Of a stretch of 64,000 nucleotides of DNA, positions 18,101 to 27,647 are shown piece after piece. The DNA comes from Xanthobacteraceae bacterium. Lineage in GTDB: Bacteria; Pseudomonadota; Alphaproteobacteria; Rhizobiales; Xanthobacteraceae. The notes under the pieces are model-generated. The model saw only the letters and a list, made by a program, of their open reading frames with translations, did no database searches and was not told where the DNA came from. The DNA lies in the NCBI GenBank assembly GCA_019746355.1, contig JAIESC010000007.1, positions 124,001-188,000 of the forward strand, given 5' to 3'. The first letter of the stretch is position 1, and every line of letters starts with the position of its first letter. Both the position numbers and the translations under genes were made by a program.

Positions 18101-20425
18101 TCATCGCGCCGTTTTGCCGTTGCGGATCATGGCGACGATCGTTGACGGCGTCAGCGGCACCTGGCCGATCCGCGCGCCGAACGGGCTGAGCGCATCCTCG
18201 ATCGCCGAGATCAGCGCGGCGGCGCAGGGAATGGTGCCGGCCTCGCCGACGCCTTTGACACCGAGCGGGTTGAGCGGCGAGCGCGTCTCCTTGTAGAGCG
18301 TGTCGAGCATCGGCACCTCGGTCGCGGTCGGCAGCAGATAGTCGGCGAACGTGGTGGTCACCGGCTGACCCGCCTCGTCGTAGCCCATCCACTCGTAGAG
18401 CGCGTTGCCGATGCCGTGCGCCACGCCGCCGTGGATCTGGCCCTCGACCATCATCGGATTGATCAGGATGCCGGAGTCCTGCATCGCCACGTAACGGACG
18501 ATCTTCACCTCGCCGGTCTCGGCGTCAACCTCGACCTCGCAAGCGTGGCAGCCGTTGGCATAGGCGAGCGAATCGGTGCGGTGGTTGACGTTGGCTTCGA
18601 GGCCAGGATCGACCCCCGCGGGAAAGCCGTAGCCCGGTGCGCCCTGCAGGATGCGCGCGATTTCGGCAAGCTTGACCTTGAGCTGCGGGGCGCCGGCGAC
18701 GCGCACCTCGCCGTCCTTCAGTTCGAGATCATCCTCGTCAGCCTCCAGCACGTGCGAGGCGACTTTTTTTGCCTTATCGGCCACCGCCTTGGCGGCGAGA
18801 TGCACCGACGAGCCCGCGGTGACGGTCTGGCGGCTGGCGAAGCCGCCAAGCCCGAGCGACACGCCCGAGGTGTCGCCCGCCACGACCTTCACGTTCGACA
18901 CATCGACGCCGAGCTGATCAGCGGTGATCTGCGCAAGCGCCGTGCCCAGCCCCTGGCCCATCGCCGAGGCGCCGGTGAACACGGTGACCTTGCCGGTCCG
19001 TGAAATCCGAACGACCCCCGACTCGAACGGCCCGCGGCCCGAGCCTTTCACGCCATGCGCCAGCCCCATGCCGAGATAGCGGCCGTTGGCGCGCGCCTCG
19101 CTCTGACGCTTTACAAAGTCGTCCCAGCCGACCGCCTTCAGCGTTTCCGCCTGGCAGGCCGGATAGTCGCCGCTGTCGTATTCCATCGCCGCGCCGGAGC
19201 GCGCCTTCAGCGGCTTGCGATACGGCATCTTGCTCGCCGGAATGAGATTGCGCCGCCGCACCTCGGCGCGGTCGAGCCTCATCTCGCGCGCCACAAGGTC
19301 GAGCAGCCGTTCCATGGCGAACGCCGCCTGCGGGTAGCCCGCCCCGCGCACCGACGACACCGGCGTCTTGTTGGTCATGGCGATGGTCACCTCGACCGAC
19401 AGGCCCGGGACCACGTAAGGCCCGCTCATGGTCGAGGTCGAGTTGTAGGGAATGTTCGGATCCTGCAGCGTATAGGCGCCGGTGTCGTGCAGGAGCTTGC
19501 CGCGGATGCCGAGCACCTTGGCCTGCGCGTCCACCGCGATCTCGAGCTGCCAGTACTGGTCCCGTTCGTGCACCGCGTTGGTGAAATACTCGCGCCGGTC
19601 CTCGGTCCATTTGATCGAGCGGCCGAGGTGCTTCGCCGCCGCGACCACCGCCACGTCTTCGGAGTAGACGCAGAGCTTGGCGCCGAAGCCGCCGCCGATG
19701 TCGGGGGCGACCACGCGCAGGCCGTGATCGAAATCCATCAGCGCGGTCAGCGACTGCGACAGGTCATGCGCCTTCTGCGTCGAGGCGTGCACGGTGATGC
19801 CGCCGTCGGCGGCGCGCACCTCGGCCAGGATCCCGCGCGCCTCGATCGAATGCGCGCCGCCGCGGTGCTGCCACAGCTCCTGCTTGAACACATGCGCGGC
19901 CTTGGCGAAGGCCGCGTTCACGTCGCCGAACTCGACCTTGTAGGTGGTGATGACGTTTGCGCCGAGCTCACGCCGGACCGGCGCACCGTCCTTCGCGCTC
20001 CGCACGTCGGCCGTGAAGGGCAGGGGCTCGTAGTCTACCGCGACCTGCGCCGCGGCGTCCTCGGCAAGGTAGCGGTCGTCGGCCACGACGATCGCCACCG
20101 GCTCGCCGACGTAGCTCGTCTCGCCGGGCGCCAGCGCATAGGCCCAGCATTTGTCGAGCGGCATGCCCGAGTTGGAATGCCGCACCATGCGGCGGTGGAC
20201 CATCACGGCGGCCAGATCGTCGAGCGTGAGCACGGCGTGCACGCCGGGCACCGCCAGCGCCGCCTGCTTGTCGACACCCTTGATCAGCGCGTGCGGATGC
20301 GGGCTCCGCACGAAGGCGGCCTGCCAGGTGCCGGGCACGGCGATGTCGTCGACGAAGCGGCCCTTGCCCCGCAGCAGCGGCTCATCTTCGAGGCGGGTGA
20401 TGCGAGAGCCGACGATAGGGGACAT
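18101..20425 (-). CDS. Molybdenum hydroxylase large subunit (CoxL/XDH family)
   Basis: This protein has 774 residues from ATG 20425, which is chosen because homology starts at SPIVGSRITRLEDEPLLRGK; a further 23 codons upstream are open. It is the molybdopterin-binding subunit, close to the normal 770-800 length. Motifs are GFGAKLCVYSED near the cofactor, VRGAGYPQAAFAMERL, ASAMGQGLGTALAQI and the terminal VKGVGEAG with the conserved glutamate. The RGAGYPQ loop differs from the CO dehydrogenase AYRCSFR loop, so CO is not the expected substrate. It stands alone on the minus strand; small and FAD subunits may come from the genes at 3610, 7335 or 8224. Confidence 0.93.
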   Translation of the reverse strand: MSPIVGSRITRLEDEPLLRGKGRFVDDIAVPGTWQAAFVRSPHPHALIKGVDKQAALAVPGVHAVLTLDDLAAVMVHRRMVRHSNSGMPLDKCWAYALAPGETSYVGEPVAIVVADDRYLAEDAAAQVAVDYEPLPFTADVRSAKDGAPVRRELGANVITTYKVEFGDVNAAFAKAAHVFKQELWQHRGGAHSIEARGILAEVRAADGGITVHASTQKAHDLSQSLTALMDFDHGLRVVAPDIGGGFGAKLCVYSEDVAVVAAAKHLGRSIKWTEDRREYFTNAVHERDQYWQLEIAVDAQAKVLGIRGKLLHDTGAYTLQDPNIPYNSTSTMSGPYVVPGLSVEVTIAMTNKTPVSSVRGAGYPQAAFAMERLLDLVAREMRLDRAEVRRRNLIPASKMPYRKPLKARSGAAMEYDSGDYPACQAETLKAVGWDDFVKRQSEARANGRYLGMGLAHGVKGSGRGPFESGVVRISRTGKVTVFTGASAMGQGLGTALAQITADQLGVDVSNVKVVAGDTSGVSLGLGGFASRQTVTAGSSVHLAAKAVADKAKKVASHVLEADEDDLELKDGEVRVAGAPQLKVKLAEIARILQGAPGYGFPAGVDPGLEANVNHRTDSLAYANGCHACEVEVDAETGEVKIVRYVAMQDSGILINPMMVEGQIHGGVAHGIGNALYEWMGYDEAGQPVTTTFADYLLPTATEVPMLDTLYKETRSPLNPLGVKGVGEAGTIPCAAALISAIEDALSPFGARIGQVPLTPSTIVAMIRNGKTAR

Positions 20426-20537
20426 TTCCAATGAATCCGCGGTGTCCGGCGAGAATTGTGAATTAAGTATAGGGGAACGCCGACGCAGTAACACCCGCCG
20501 CGCGGTTCCACGACAAGGCGCCGCGGCGGGTTTCCTT

Positions 20538-21554
20538 TTATTTCGTAACCGCCTCGCCGGCCTTCTTCAGCACCTCTTTCGGGGTCGCATAGAGCTCGGC
20601 CAGCATGGCGTCCAGCGCCTTGCCGCTTACCGGATTGACGTCGATGCTGAGCTTCTTGGCGTCCTCGAGGTACTCGGGGTCCTTCATGGTCGCGTCGAAC
20701 GCCGCGACCAGGGCGGCCTTGCGGTCGGCGGGAATGCCGGGCGGTGCCGCGAACGGCCGTGCCATCTCCTGCGCGGCAAGGAACAGCTTCAGGATCTGCA
20801 GCTTCTCGGTGTCCTTGGTCTGCTCGACGACCAGCGGCACGTCGCCGAGCTCGGGCACCTTCTTGAACGACGCCTGCACCAGCAGGTTGATCTTCTTGTC
20901 GCGCAGCCAGCCGGCGTGCCGGGTCTTGATCGTGCTCCAGGACAGCCCGCAGAGCCCGTCGACCTCGCCGCGCTCCATCGCCAGCGTGATCTCGTTGGTG
21001 CCGGGATAGCCCGGCACGAGCTTGATCGGCGCGTCGAACACGTTCTTGAACAGGCGGGCGAAGATGTCGGGCTCCGAGCTCGGCCCCTGGCCGCCCAAGG
21101 TGATCGGCTTCTTCAGGAAGTCGTCCCAGGTCTTCACCGCCGTGGTGTGCCAGCTCACGCACAGCGACACGTCGTCGGTGACGCTGCCGAGCCAGGAGAA
21201 CTTGGTGCCGTCGAAGGTCGCGCCGCTCTCCAGCAGCGGATTGATGCCGGTGGTGCGGGCGAAGGTGCCGAACGCGGTGCCGTCCTTGGGCGCCGCCGTA
21301 TAGATGAAGTTCGCCGCGCGCAGCGACCCTGCGCCCGCCATGTTCTGCGGCAGGATCGTCGGATTGCCGGGGATGTGCTTGCCGATGTGCCGGGCGAGGT
21401 GCCGGCCGTAGAGGTCATAGCCGCCGCCGACCGAGAAGCCGATCGCGAGGTTGATCGTCTTGCCCCGGTAGAACTCCTCGACGCTCTGCGCCCGGGCGGG
21501 CAGGGTGGCAAGCACGAGCAAGAGGCTGGTCAAAGCAGCGACGGCGACGCGCAT
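20538..21554 (-). CDS. TctC/Bug-type solute-binding protein
   Basis: This 338-residue protein starts at ATG 21554, nine bases after TGGAGGA; an open extension to 21806 is non-homologous. Its signal peptide ends at LPARAQ. It belongs with the protein at 6241-7275: both have EFYRGK/DFYRGK, GGGYD.Y.R.LARH, IPGNP.I..QNM.GAGSL and VNPVSG near the C-terminus. It precedes the molybdenum hydroxylase gene at 18101-20425 on the same strand by 112 bases, echoing the pairing of the 6241 gene with hydroxylase subunits. This suggests uptake of a hydroxylase substrate (inference). Confidence 0.88.
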   Translation of the reverse strand: MRVAVAALTSLLLVLATLPARAQSVEEFYRGKTINLAIGFSVGGGYDLYGRHLARHIGKHIPGNPTILPQNMAGAGSLRAANFIYTAAPKDGTAFGTFARTTGINPLLESGATFDGTKFSWLGSVTDDVSLCVSWHTTAVKTWDDFLKKPITLGGQGPSSEPDIFARLFKNVFDAPIKLVPGYPGTNEITLAMERGEVDGLCGLSWSTIKTRHAGWLRDKKINLLVQASFKKVPELGDVPLVVEQTKDTEKLQILKLFLAAQEMARPFAAPPGIPADRKAALVAAFDATMKDPEYLEDAKKLSIDVNPVSGKALDAMLAELYATPKEVLKKAGEAVTK

Positions 21555-22024
21555 GCGCGAAAATCCTCCAGATCGGCCCGGCTGGTTGGGTTCCTTCCGA
21601 AAGCTTATGCGCAAGCCGCCGCGATTGTCGACGAAGTCAGCCGTCGCAGCCGTGCGCTGCGCGGGGATGCCGCAGCCGCAAGGGCTGGGCAGAAACGGGC
21701 TTGGCAGAATGGGCTCGGCAGAAATGAAATCGCGGGCGAGCTTTGGCAGCCCGCCCGCGAAGTGCACCTCAATTATTGGCCTGCAGGTGGCCGTTGGTTC
21801 CAACACTTGGTCGTCTGACTAAGCTCCTGCGGAAAATTCACATCGCTCCAAATCTCCGGAGCATCCATTGGTGTCGGCCGCCAATCGCAACGTTCACCAT
21901 GGCCGCGATATTGCGCCGCGCCGCGCAAAGGGACAGTGCGTAAGGTCACACCCAGCCGCGGGCCGGAATGCGGATGTGCGAAAAGTCACAGCGGGCGGTG
22001 GATGCCGCTTTATGCGGGCAGCGG
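21555..22024. other. Gene-free interval with a short tandem repeat
   Basis: No coding frame here has a ribosome site or recognisable homology. It holds three imperfect 14-15-base direct repeats at 21682-21725, with units GGGCTGGGCAGAAAC, GGGCTTGGCAGAAT and GGGCTCGGCAGAAAT. The remainder should contain the promoter of the binding-protein gene that starts at 21554. Confidence 0.5.
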
Positions 22025-23020
22025 CTAGTTTGCCTGGATGTTGGCCTCACGGATCGCCCGGCCGACCTCCTCATACTGCTGCTTGAGGTGCGCGCCGAAC
22101 TCCGCGCCGCAGACGCCGGTCGGGAACAGCCCGGTGTTGGCGAGCTTGGTTCTGACCTCGGAATCCCGCATCGCTGCGGACACCCAGGCAATGAGCTGGG
22201 ACATGGTCTCCCTGGGCGTTCCCGCGGGCGCGACCAGCCCGAACCAGCTTTCGGCCTCGTAGCCCGGGTATCCCAGCTCCGCGACGGTGGGGATGTCGGG
22301 CAACTGCTCGATCCGTTTCGGCGCCGTGGTGGCAAGCCCGCGCAGCGTTCCGCTCTGCAGCTGGCCGATCACGTCGCGGAAATCGCCCATCGCCACGGCC
22401 ACGTGGCCGCCCAGCACCGCGTTGATCGACGGCGTCGTGCCGGGGTACGGCACGAACCGGATGTCCACGTTGGCGCGCCGCTTCAGCACCTCGAACGCGA
22501 TGTGCGGGCCGGTGGCGGGACCCACGGTCGCAAAGGTCAGCTCGCCGGGCTTGGCTTTGGCCGCAGCGATGAAATCGCCGAAGTTTTTGAGCGGCGAATG
22601 CTTGTTGACGACGATGAAGTGCGGCACGCGCACCATCTTGCAGATCGGCTCGAAGCTCGTGAGCGGGTCGTAGCTCAGCTTCTTCAGGATCGGGTTGATC
22701 AGCAGCGCGCCGGCGACGATCAGCAGCGTGCCGCCGTCCGGCGCGGCGCGGGCCACCGCTTCGGATGCGATCGCCGAGCCGCCGCCGGGGCGGTTCTCGA
22801 CCACGAACGAGGTGCCGGTGAGCTTGCCGATGTATTCGCTGACGACGCGCGCCGTGGTATCGGTCGGCCCGCCGGCCGGAAACGGCACGACGATGCGGAT
22901 GGTTTTCGGAACTTGCGCCTGGGCCGTTTGCGCGGCGAGCGGAGCCAGCGCGGCCGCCGCGGCGAGCCAAAGCCCGCCGGCACGGCCGAGAGCACGATGT
23001 CCACTGCGCAACAATGTCAT
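22025..23020 (-). CDS. TctC/Bug solute-binding protein
   Basis: This 331-residue protein has a long signal peptide (LWLAAAAALAPLAAQTAQAQ, cleavage near residue 36). Bug-family motifs are TIRIVVPFPAGGPTD, VENRPGGGSAIASEAVARAAPDG, a PGTTPSINAVLGG loop and LVAPAGTPRETM. The protein has cysteines in the mature region (ICKM and GVCGAEF), which are uncommon in the family. It is a separate branch from the other five Bug proteins in the window. No TctA or TctB gene is near. Confidence 0.9.
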   Translation of the reverse strand: MTLLRSGHRALGRAGGLWLAAAAALAPLAAQTAQAQVPKTIRIVVPFPAGGPTDTTARVVSEYIGKLTGTSFVVENRPGGGSAIASEAVARAAPDGGTLLIVAGALLINPILKKLSYDPLTSFEPICKMVRVPHFIVVNKHSPLKNFGDFIAAAKAKPGELTFATVGPATGPHIAFEVLKRRANVDIRFVPYPGTTPSINAVLGGHVAVAMGDFRDVIGQLQSGTLRGLATTAPKRIEQLPDIPTVAELGYPGYEAESWFGLVAPAGTPRETMSQLIAWVSAAMRDSEVRTKLANTGLFPTGVCGAEFGAHLKQQYEEVGRAIREANIQAN

Positions 23021-23194
23021 GACGCGATCCCTCAGCCTTGCCCGACGTCCGAAAAGCCAGGCAATTATCGTGCAGGCCGCGAAGCGGACAAGTCAACGCG
23101 GCGCAACGCCTTAATGTCCGATTGAGCATGCCTGCGGCACCCGATGCCGCGGGTCTGGATCGGGCCCGGCTGCAAGCTTACATGCTGCGGTTGC

Positions 23195-23512
23195 ATGAGG
23201 GTCCTCCGCGCTGCTGTGCTGACGATTGCGCTCGCGATGACCGTCGGACCGGCCAGGGCACAGGGCGTACTGGAGCAGTTGCGCGAGCGGCCGAAGCCGG
23301 AGCTGGTCTGCAAACGGTTCGAGACGGCTCTCGAAATGCGCAACTGGCGCATCTCGGACTTGCGGGGCGTTGTTCTGGAGATCCCGTCCGACCGCGCCGA
23401 TCTCACCGAGGCGGCCTTGCAGAGGCTTGGCGGGGTGCGGCTCGTGATGGCGGTCGATATCGCGACGCTTCGCAAGCCGTTCGGCGCATCAGCCATCCGC
23501 CGGCGGCCTTGA
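23195..23512 (+). CDS. Small secreted protein of unknown function
   Basis: This 105-residue protein starts at ATG 23195 (MRVLRAAVLTIALAMTVGPARAQ), a clean signal peptide with cleavage after residue 23. The mature part is about 80 residues with VCKRFETALEMRNWRISDL and no recognised domain; a single cysteine is present. An open extension to 23144 lacks a ribosome site. It is unrecognised beyond likely periplasmic export. It runs ahead of the flavoprotein gene at 23595 with an 82-base gap. Confidence 0.5.
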   Translation: MRVLRAAVLTIALAMTVGPARAQGVLEQLRERPKPELVCKRFETALEMRNWRISDLRGVVLEIPSDRADLTEAALQRLGGVRLVMAVDIATLRKPFGASAIRRRP

Positions 23513-23594
23513 CAGCCTCGGCGCGATTTGGCGGTTAGGCGCTGAAATCGCCCGCCTTTTGGATCGGAGCGGCGGGGCTTGGGAGGACAGGAAC

Positions 23595-25085
23595 GTGGCA
23601 GGCAGGTGGGATGTGGTGGTGGTCGGCGCCGGAAATGCGGCGTTCTGCGCGGCGCTGGCCGCGGCCGAGAACGGCGCCAAGGTGCTGATGGTCGAGCGCG
23701 CGCCGAAGGAACTGATGGGCGGCAACTCGCGCTTCACCGCCGGCGCGTTCCGCTGCGTCTATGACGGCGTCGACGACCTCAAGGCCATCATGCCGGACCT
23801 GACCAAGGACGAGATCGACCGCTCCGACTTCGGCACCTACACCTCCGACCAGTTCTACGACGACATGTTCCGCGTGACGGAATACCGAACCGACGGCGAG
23901 CTGTGCGACCGCCTGGTGGGGCGCTCGCGCGAGTCGATGCGCTGGCTGCACAAGAAGGGCATGAAGTTCGACCCGATCTGGGGCCGGCAGGCCTACCTGA
24001 TCGACGGCAAGTTCAAGTTCTGGGGCGGGCTCACCGTCGAGTCCAAGGGCGGCGGCCCCGGCCTCATCGAGCAGCACCTGAAGCTCGCCGCGCAGAACGG
24101 CGTCGAGATCCGCTACGGCGTGCGCGGCGTGTCGCTGATCACCGAGGGGAGCGTCGTCACCGGCCTGAAGGTCAAGGCCAACGGCCAGTACGAGGACATC
24201 GCCTGCAAGTCGGTGATCATCGCCTGCGGCGGCTTCGAGTCGTCGGCGGAGATGCGCACCCGCTACATGGGCCCCGGCTGGGAGCTCGCGAAGGTCCGCG
24301 GCACGCCCTACAACACCGGCGACGGCATCAACATGGCGCTCGCCATCGGCGCGTCGAGCTACGGCAACTGGTCGGGCGGCCACGCCGTGCAGTGGGACTA
24401 CAACGCCCCCGAGTTCGGCGATCTCTCGGTCGGCGACAACTTCCAGAAGCACAGCTATCCGTGGGGCATCCTGATCAACGCGACCGGCCGCCGCTTCGTC
24501 GACGAGGGCGCCGACTTCCGCAACTACACCTATGCCAAGTACGGCGCGGTGGTGCTGCGCCAGCCCAATAACTTCGCCTGGCAGGTGTTCGACGGCAAGA
24601 TCGTGCCGATGCTGCGCGACGAATACCGCATCAAGCGCGTGTCGAAGGTCTCGGCCAACACCATCGAGGAGTTCGCCCACAGGCTCGAGGGCGTGAACCC
24701 GGAAGCCTTCCTCGACGAGATCAAAAAGTACAACGCCGCGGTGAAGCAGGGCGTGAAGTTCAATCCGAACATCAAGGACGGCCGCTGCACCGTCGGCCTG
24801 CCGGTCAACAAGTCGAACTGGGCCAATACCATCGATACGCCGCCGTTCGAGGCCTATCAGGTCGGCTGCGGGCTCTCGTTCACCTTCGGTGGCGTCCGCA
24901 TCGATCCGGACTCCGGCCAGGTGATCGACAGCGACATGAATCCGATCCCCGGCCTCTATGCCGCGGGCGAGCTGGTCGGCGGCATCTTCTACTTCAACTA
25001 TCCGGGCGGCTCTGGCCTGATGTCGGGCCTGGTGTTCGGCCGCATCGCCGGCACCGGCGCTGCGGCCGCTATGCGGAACGCGTAA
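23595..25085 (+). CDS. FAD-dependent tricarballylate dehydrogenase-like flavoprotein
   Basis: This protein has 496 residues from GTG 23595, which has GGGAGGACAGG just upstream. The N-terminus is a Rossmann FAD site (WDVVVVGAGNAAFCAALA), followed by VERAPKELMGGNSRFTAGAFR. The C-terminus has the second FAD contact, GLYAAGELVGG and YPGGSGLMSGLVFG. The architecture is that of the fumarate reductase/succinate dehydrogenase flavoprotein family and is closest to TcuA (tricarballylate to cis-aconitate). The exact substrate is uncertain; tcuB and tcuC are not adjacent. It may oxidise a carboxylate taken up by the nearby Bug proteins (inference). Confidence 0.85.
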   Translation: MAGRWDVVVVGAGNAAFCAALAAAENGAKVLMVERAPKELMGGNSRFTAGAFRCVYDGVDDLKAIMPDLTKDEIDRSDFGTYTSDQFYDDMFRVTEYRTDGELCDRLVGRSRESMRWLHKKGMKFDPIWGRQAYLIDGKFKFWGGLTVESKGGGPGLIEQHLKLAAQNGVEIRYGVRGVSLITEGSVVTGLKVKANGQYEDIACKSVIIACGGFESSAEMRTRYMGPGWELAKVRGTPYNTGDGINMALAIGASSYGNWSGGHAVQWDYNAPEFGDLSVGDNFQKHSYPWGILINATGRRFVDEGADFRNYTYAKYGAVVLRQPNNFAWQVFDGKIVPMLRDEYRIKRVSKVSANTIEEFAHRLEGVNPEAFLDEIKKYNAAVKQGVKFNPNIKDGRCTVGLPVNKSNWANTIDTPPFEAYQVGCGLSFTFGGVRIDPDSGQVIDSDMNPIPGLYAAGELVGGIFYFNYPGGSGLMSGLVFGRIAGTGAAAAMRNA

Positions 25086-25096
25086 TCAACCCGCGG

Positions 25097-25154
25097 TCAT
25101 TCCGGGACGCCGCCACAAGCGCGTGAACGCGCTGGCGGGCGCGCCCCGGAATGA
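25097..25154. repeat. Palindromic intergenic repeat
   Basis: A perfect 10-base inverted repeat, TCATTCCGGG (25097-25106) and CCCGGAATGA (25145-25154), encloses a smaller palindrome around GCGTGAACGC. The structure resembles the dispersed hairpin repeats common in Bradyrhizobium-like intergenic regions. It sits just after the flavoprotein stop codon and could also act as a transcript 3' end. Confidence 0.55.
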
Positions 25155-25327
25155 TGCCTTGGCTTTTTCAGCAGCCTGCGACCTACCGCGAGGCGCTGAT
25201 CCGCCGCACCCGTTCGAGCACCTCCGGCGGCGTCGCGTCCGAACCAGCGCAAAAAATTTCATTCGCCCAGCGCCAGGGCGTGATATCATTCTCTTCGGAA
25301 TGGGCATGACCCCTGTGGGAGGGTCAC

Positions 25328-26305
25328 GTGACCATCCACATCCGACGACGAGAGTTCCTGATCACGCTCGGCAACATGACCGTGGCGTGGCCGCTCGCCG
25401 TGTGCGCGGACCAGCCGAAGGTGCCGACCATCGGTGCACTGGTCATTGGCAATATAAGCCCGGAAGAATTCTGGCGGGTGTTTCGGCAGGGACTACGCGA
25501 TCTAGGCTATATCGAGGGGCAGAACATTCGATTTGAGTTTCGGTCGGCGCAAGGACAGATCGATCGGCTTCCCGAACTGGCAGCTGAGCTGGTTCGTCTC
25601 AAGGTCGATGTCATCGTCACTTGGTTCACGCCCACCGCTTTGGCGGCAAAGCAAGCGACGCGGGAAATCCCGATCGTGATGGCCGAGACCGGAGATCCGA
25701 TCGGCACGGGCCTGGTCATGAGCCTTTCCCGACCGGGTGGAAATGTCACAGGCATCGCGAGCATAACCGCCGAACTGGCCGGCAAGAGCGTCCAATTGAT
25801 CCGCGACATGCTGCCGTCGGCGCGCCGGGTCACCGCTCTGGCCAACGCGACCGATCCCTTCTCCAAACCTTTCCTCGAACAGATCCAGCGTGGCGGCGAA
25901 GCCACCGGAACCGCAATCAAACCTGTCAGGGTCAGCAACAATGAGGAGTTCGAGAGCGCTTTCGCCGCGATGGAGAGAGAGCGGCCCGACGCCATCATCG
26001 TTCAGCCCAGCCTACCGAGCAAGCGCGCCGCCGAGCTGGCGCTGCAACACCGCGTGCCGGCCGTCTCCGTGCCGCGCTGGTTCGCCGACGAAGGCGGGCT
26101 GATGTCGTACTCGGCGATCTATGCGGACCTTTTTCACAAGGCTGCCGTGTACGTCGACAAAATCCTCAAAGGTGCCCAGCCCGCCGATTTGCCGGTCGAG
26201 CAGCCAACTCGTTTCCAACTGGTCATCAACATGAAAACCGCCAGGGCGCTTGGCATTACCGTGCCGGCGACGCTCCTCGCCCGTGCCGACGAGGTGATCG
26301 ATTAG
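25328..26305 (+). CDS. ABC transporter substrate-binding protein (PF04392 type)
   Basis: This 325-residue protein has MTIHIRRREFLITLGNMTVAWPLAV, a twin-arginine-like signal. The core has VPTIGALVIGNISPEEFW, VIVTWFTPTALAAKQAT, ETGDPIGTGLVMSLSRPGGNVTG and, near the end, INMKTARALGITVP, all typical of the PF04392 receptors. It is related to the protein at 16811-17896 but lacks its Pro/Gln-rich linker. It starts with GTG 25328 after GGGAGGG. No ABC permease is adjacent. Confidence 0.88.
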   Translation: MTIHIRRREFLITLGNMTVAWPLAVCADQPKVPTIGALVIGNISPEEFWRVFRQGLRDLGYIEGQNIRFEFRSAQGQIDRLPELAAELVRLKVDVIVTWFTPTALAAKQATREIPIVMAETGDPIGTGLVMSLSRPGGNVTGIASITAELAGKSVQLIRDMLPSARRVTALANATDPFSKPFLEQIQRGGEATGTAIKPVRVSNNEEFESAFAAMERERPDAIIVQPSLPSKRAAELALQHRVPAVSVPRWFADEGGLMSYSAIYADLFHKAAVYVDKILKGAQPADLPVEQPTRFQLVINMKTARALGITVPATLLARADEVID

Positions 26306-26503
26306 CATTCATGTCTGTTTGTGGCACCTCTCCGGCCTCGGCGAATGTCTGCTCTCACATTGGTGTTCAGGGGTAAAGCCGACCTGTGAAAAATCGGCCC
26401 AAACCGCTAAAAATGACCCACCGCTGCCGTTCGCAGTTCGGATTGTCTGCGGCGCAAATCGACTGTTGCGATTGCACCGCAGAGCGTTCGTTCGAGGCAA
26501 CCG

Positions 26504-27175
26504 ATGTCTGACAACGCGTTGTCGCTCTATGACGACTTCCTGCGCGACACGGGGGTCGATCGCTTGCAAAAAATCCTGGCACGCTATGAGCTGTTCAAGT
26601 TGGTCAAGGACTTGCCGGGCGACATCGTCGAATGCGGCGTTTTCAAAGGGGCCGGCATCTACACCTGGGTCAAGCTCCTGCAACTGTTCAGGCCGCGCTC
26701 GACGACGCGGGTGGTCGGCTTCGATTTTTTTGCGACTGATCGTGGTGCGGCAACCCTTAGGTATGCGGAGGACAGGGAGTGTCTCGATGTGCATGCCGAA
26801 GGCTGGGAGCAACCGGACGTGATCAAACGCAATTGCGCCAAATGGGGCTTCGAACGGGTCGATCTGATCGCCGGCGATGTCAGCCGGACGACGAAGCAAT
26901 TTGCCGAGCGCGCGCTCGGCGCGCGGATTGCGCTGCTGTACCTCGACGTCGATAATTATGAAGGCACCAAGGCGATCTTGCAGAATCTTCATCCTCTGGT
27001 CGTGCCGGGCGGGGTCGTGGTGTTCGACGAATATGGCCTTCACGGCTATGGCGAATCCAACGCCGTCGAAGAATATTTTGCCGGCCAGGCGGTCGAATTG
27101 CGAAGCCTGCCGTGGGCTGCAACGCCGTCGGCGTATATGATCAAGACCAAAGTGTCGTCGCGACTCGACGGCTGA
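26504..27175 (+). CDS. TylF/MycF-type macrocin O-methyltransferase family protein
   Basis: This 223-residue protein contains a SAM-dependent methyltransferase core: DLPGDIVECGVFKGAGIYTW around residues 38-57 (SAM site), VVGFDFFATD, LIAGDVSRTTKQF and YLDVDNYEGTKAIL, then PGGVVVFDEYG. These match the TylF family, which methylates sugar hydroxyls in macrolide biosynthesis, but many members work on other glycans or metabolites. No polyketide or sugar-nucleotide genes are nearby, so the acceptor is unknown. The gene is preceded by 198 bases without an assigned feature. Confidence 0.8.
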   Translation: MSDNALSLYDDFLRDTGVDRLQKILARYELFKLVKDLPGDIVECGVFKGAGIYTWVKLLQLFRPRSTTRVVGFDFFATDRGAATLRYAEDRECLDVHAEGWEQPDVIKRNCAKWGFERVDLIAGDVSRTTKQFAERALGARIALLYLDVDNYEGTKAILQNLHPLVVPGGVVVFDEYGLHGYGESNAVEEYFAGQAVELRSLPWAATPSAYMIKTKVSSRLDG

Positions 27176-27433
27176 GAGAGACCCGCGGGCTGATGCGACT
27201 ATTGAATAGCCGATGATATTTGCTGCAGTTGCTCACGGCGGTATCTGGCACATAGCGACGCTTTTTTATGACCGCTCCGCGATCTTATGCCCGCTCTGCG
27301 ATCGCTATCGGAACAACAGCAGACATTCAGTTGGCCACGCCCAGCGAGCCGAATTTGTGAGTACTGCCTGAACTCATAGACCGGTGGCGCGGAACGCAGG
27401 GCCGCAGGTGCCGCCGGGAAGGGGAGGCAGGGC

Positions 27434-27553
27434 ATGTTCGGCTGGCGCAAGCGCATCGGCTACGTCGAAGCCTTGATCCGGCAGGTGCAGGCCACGCCGG
27501 AAGGCGTGGTCGCAAGGCTGCGCGAATGGCGCGCCGTGCCGAAGCCGCGGTGA
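27434..27553 (+). CDS. Possible small basic protein, 39 residues
   Basis: This short frame is preceded by GGGGAGG at 27421-27427, seven bases before the ATG. It reads MFGWRKRIGYVEALIRQVQ and then TPEGVVARLREWRAVPKPR, an amphipathic, arginine-rich helix-like sequence. It lies 94 bases ahead of the deacetylase gene on the same strand. No family is recognised. The rest of 27176-27433 contains only an imperfect direct repeat near 27270-27305 and no gene I can support. Confidence 0.35.
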   Translation: MFGWRKRIGYVEALIRQVQATPEGVVARLREWRAVPKPR

Positions 27554-27647
27554 TGGCAGGTCTGCGATCCGGCGAGCTTGGAACGGCGCTCTCGGGTCCG
27601 TAGGATGCGCCGGGCATCTCCATCGAAAGCGATAAGGCTCGCGCGCC

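Noticed and set aside
18101..20425. Carbon monoxide dehydrogenase (coxL) assignment
   Set aside because: The active-site loop is RGAGYPQ here and AYRAPGR in the gene at position 1, not the AYRCSFR loop of form I CO dehydrogenase.
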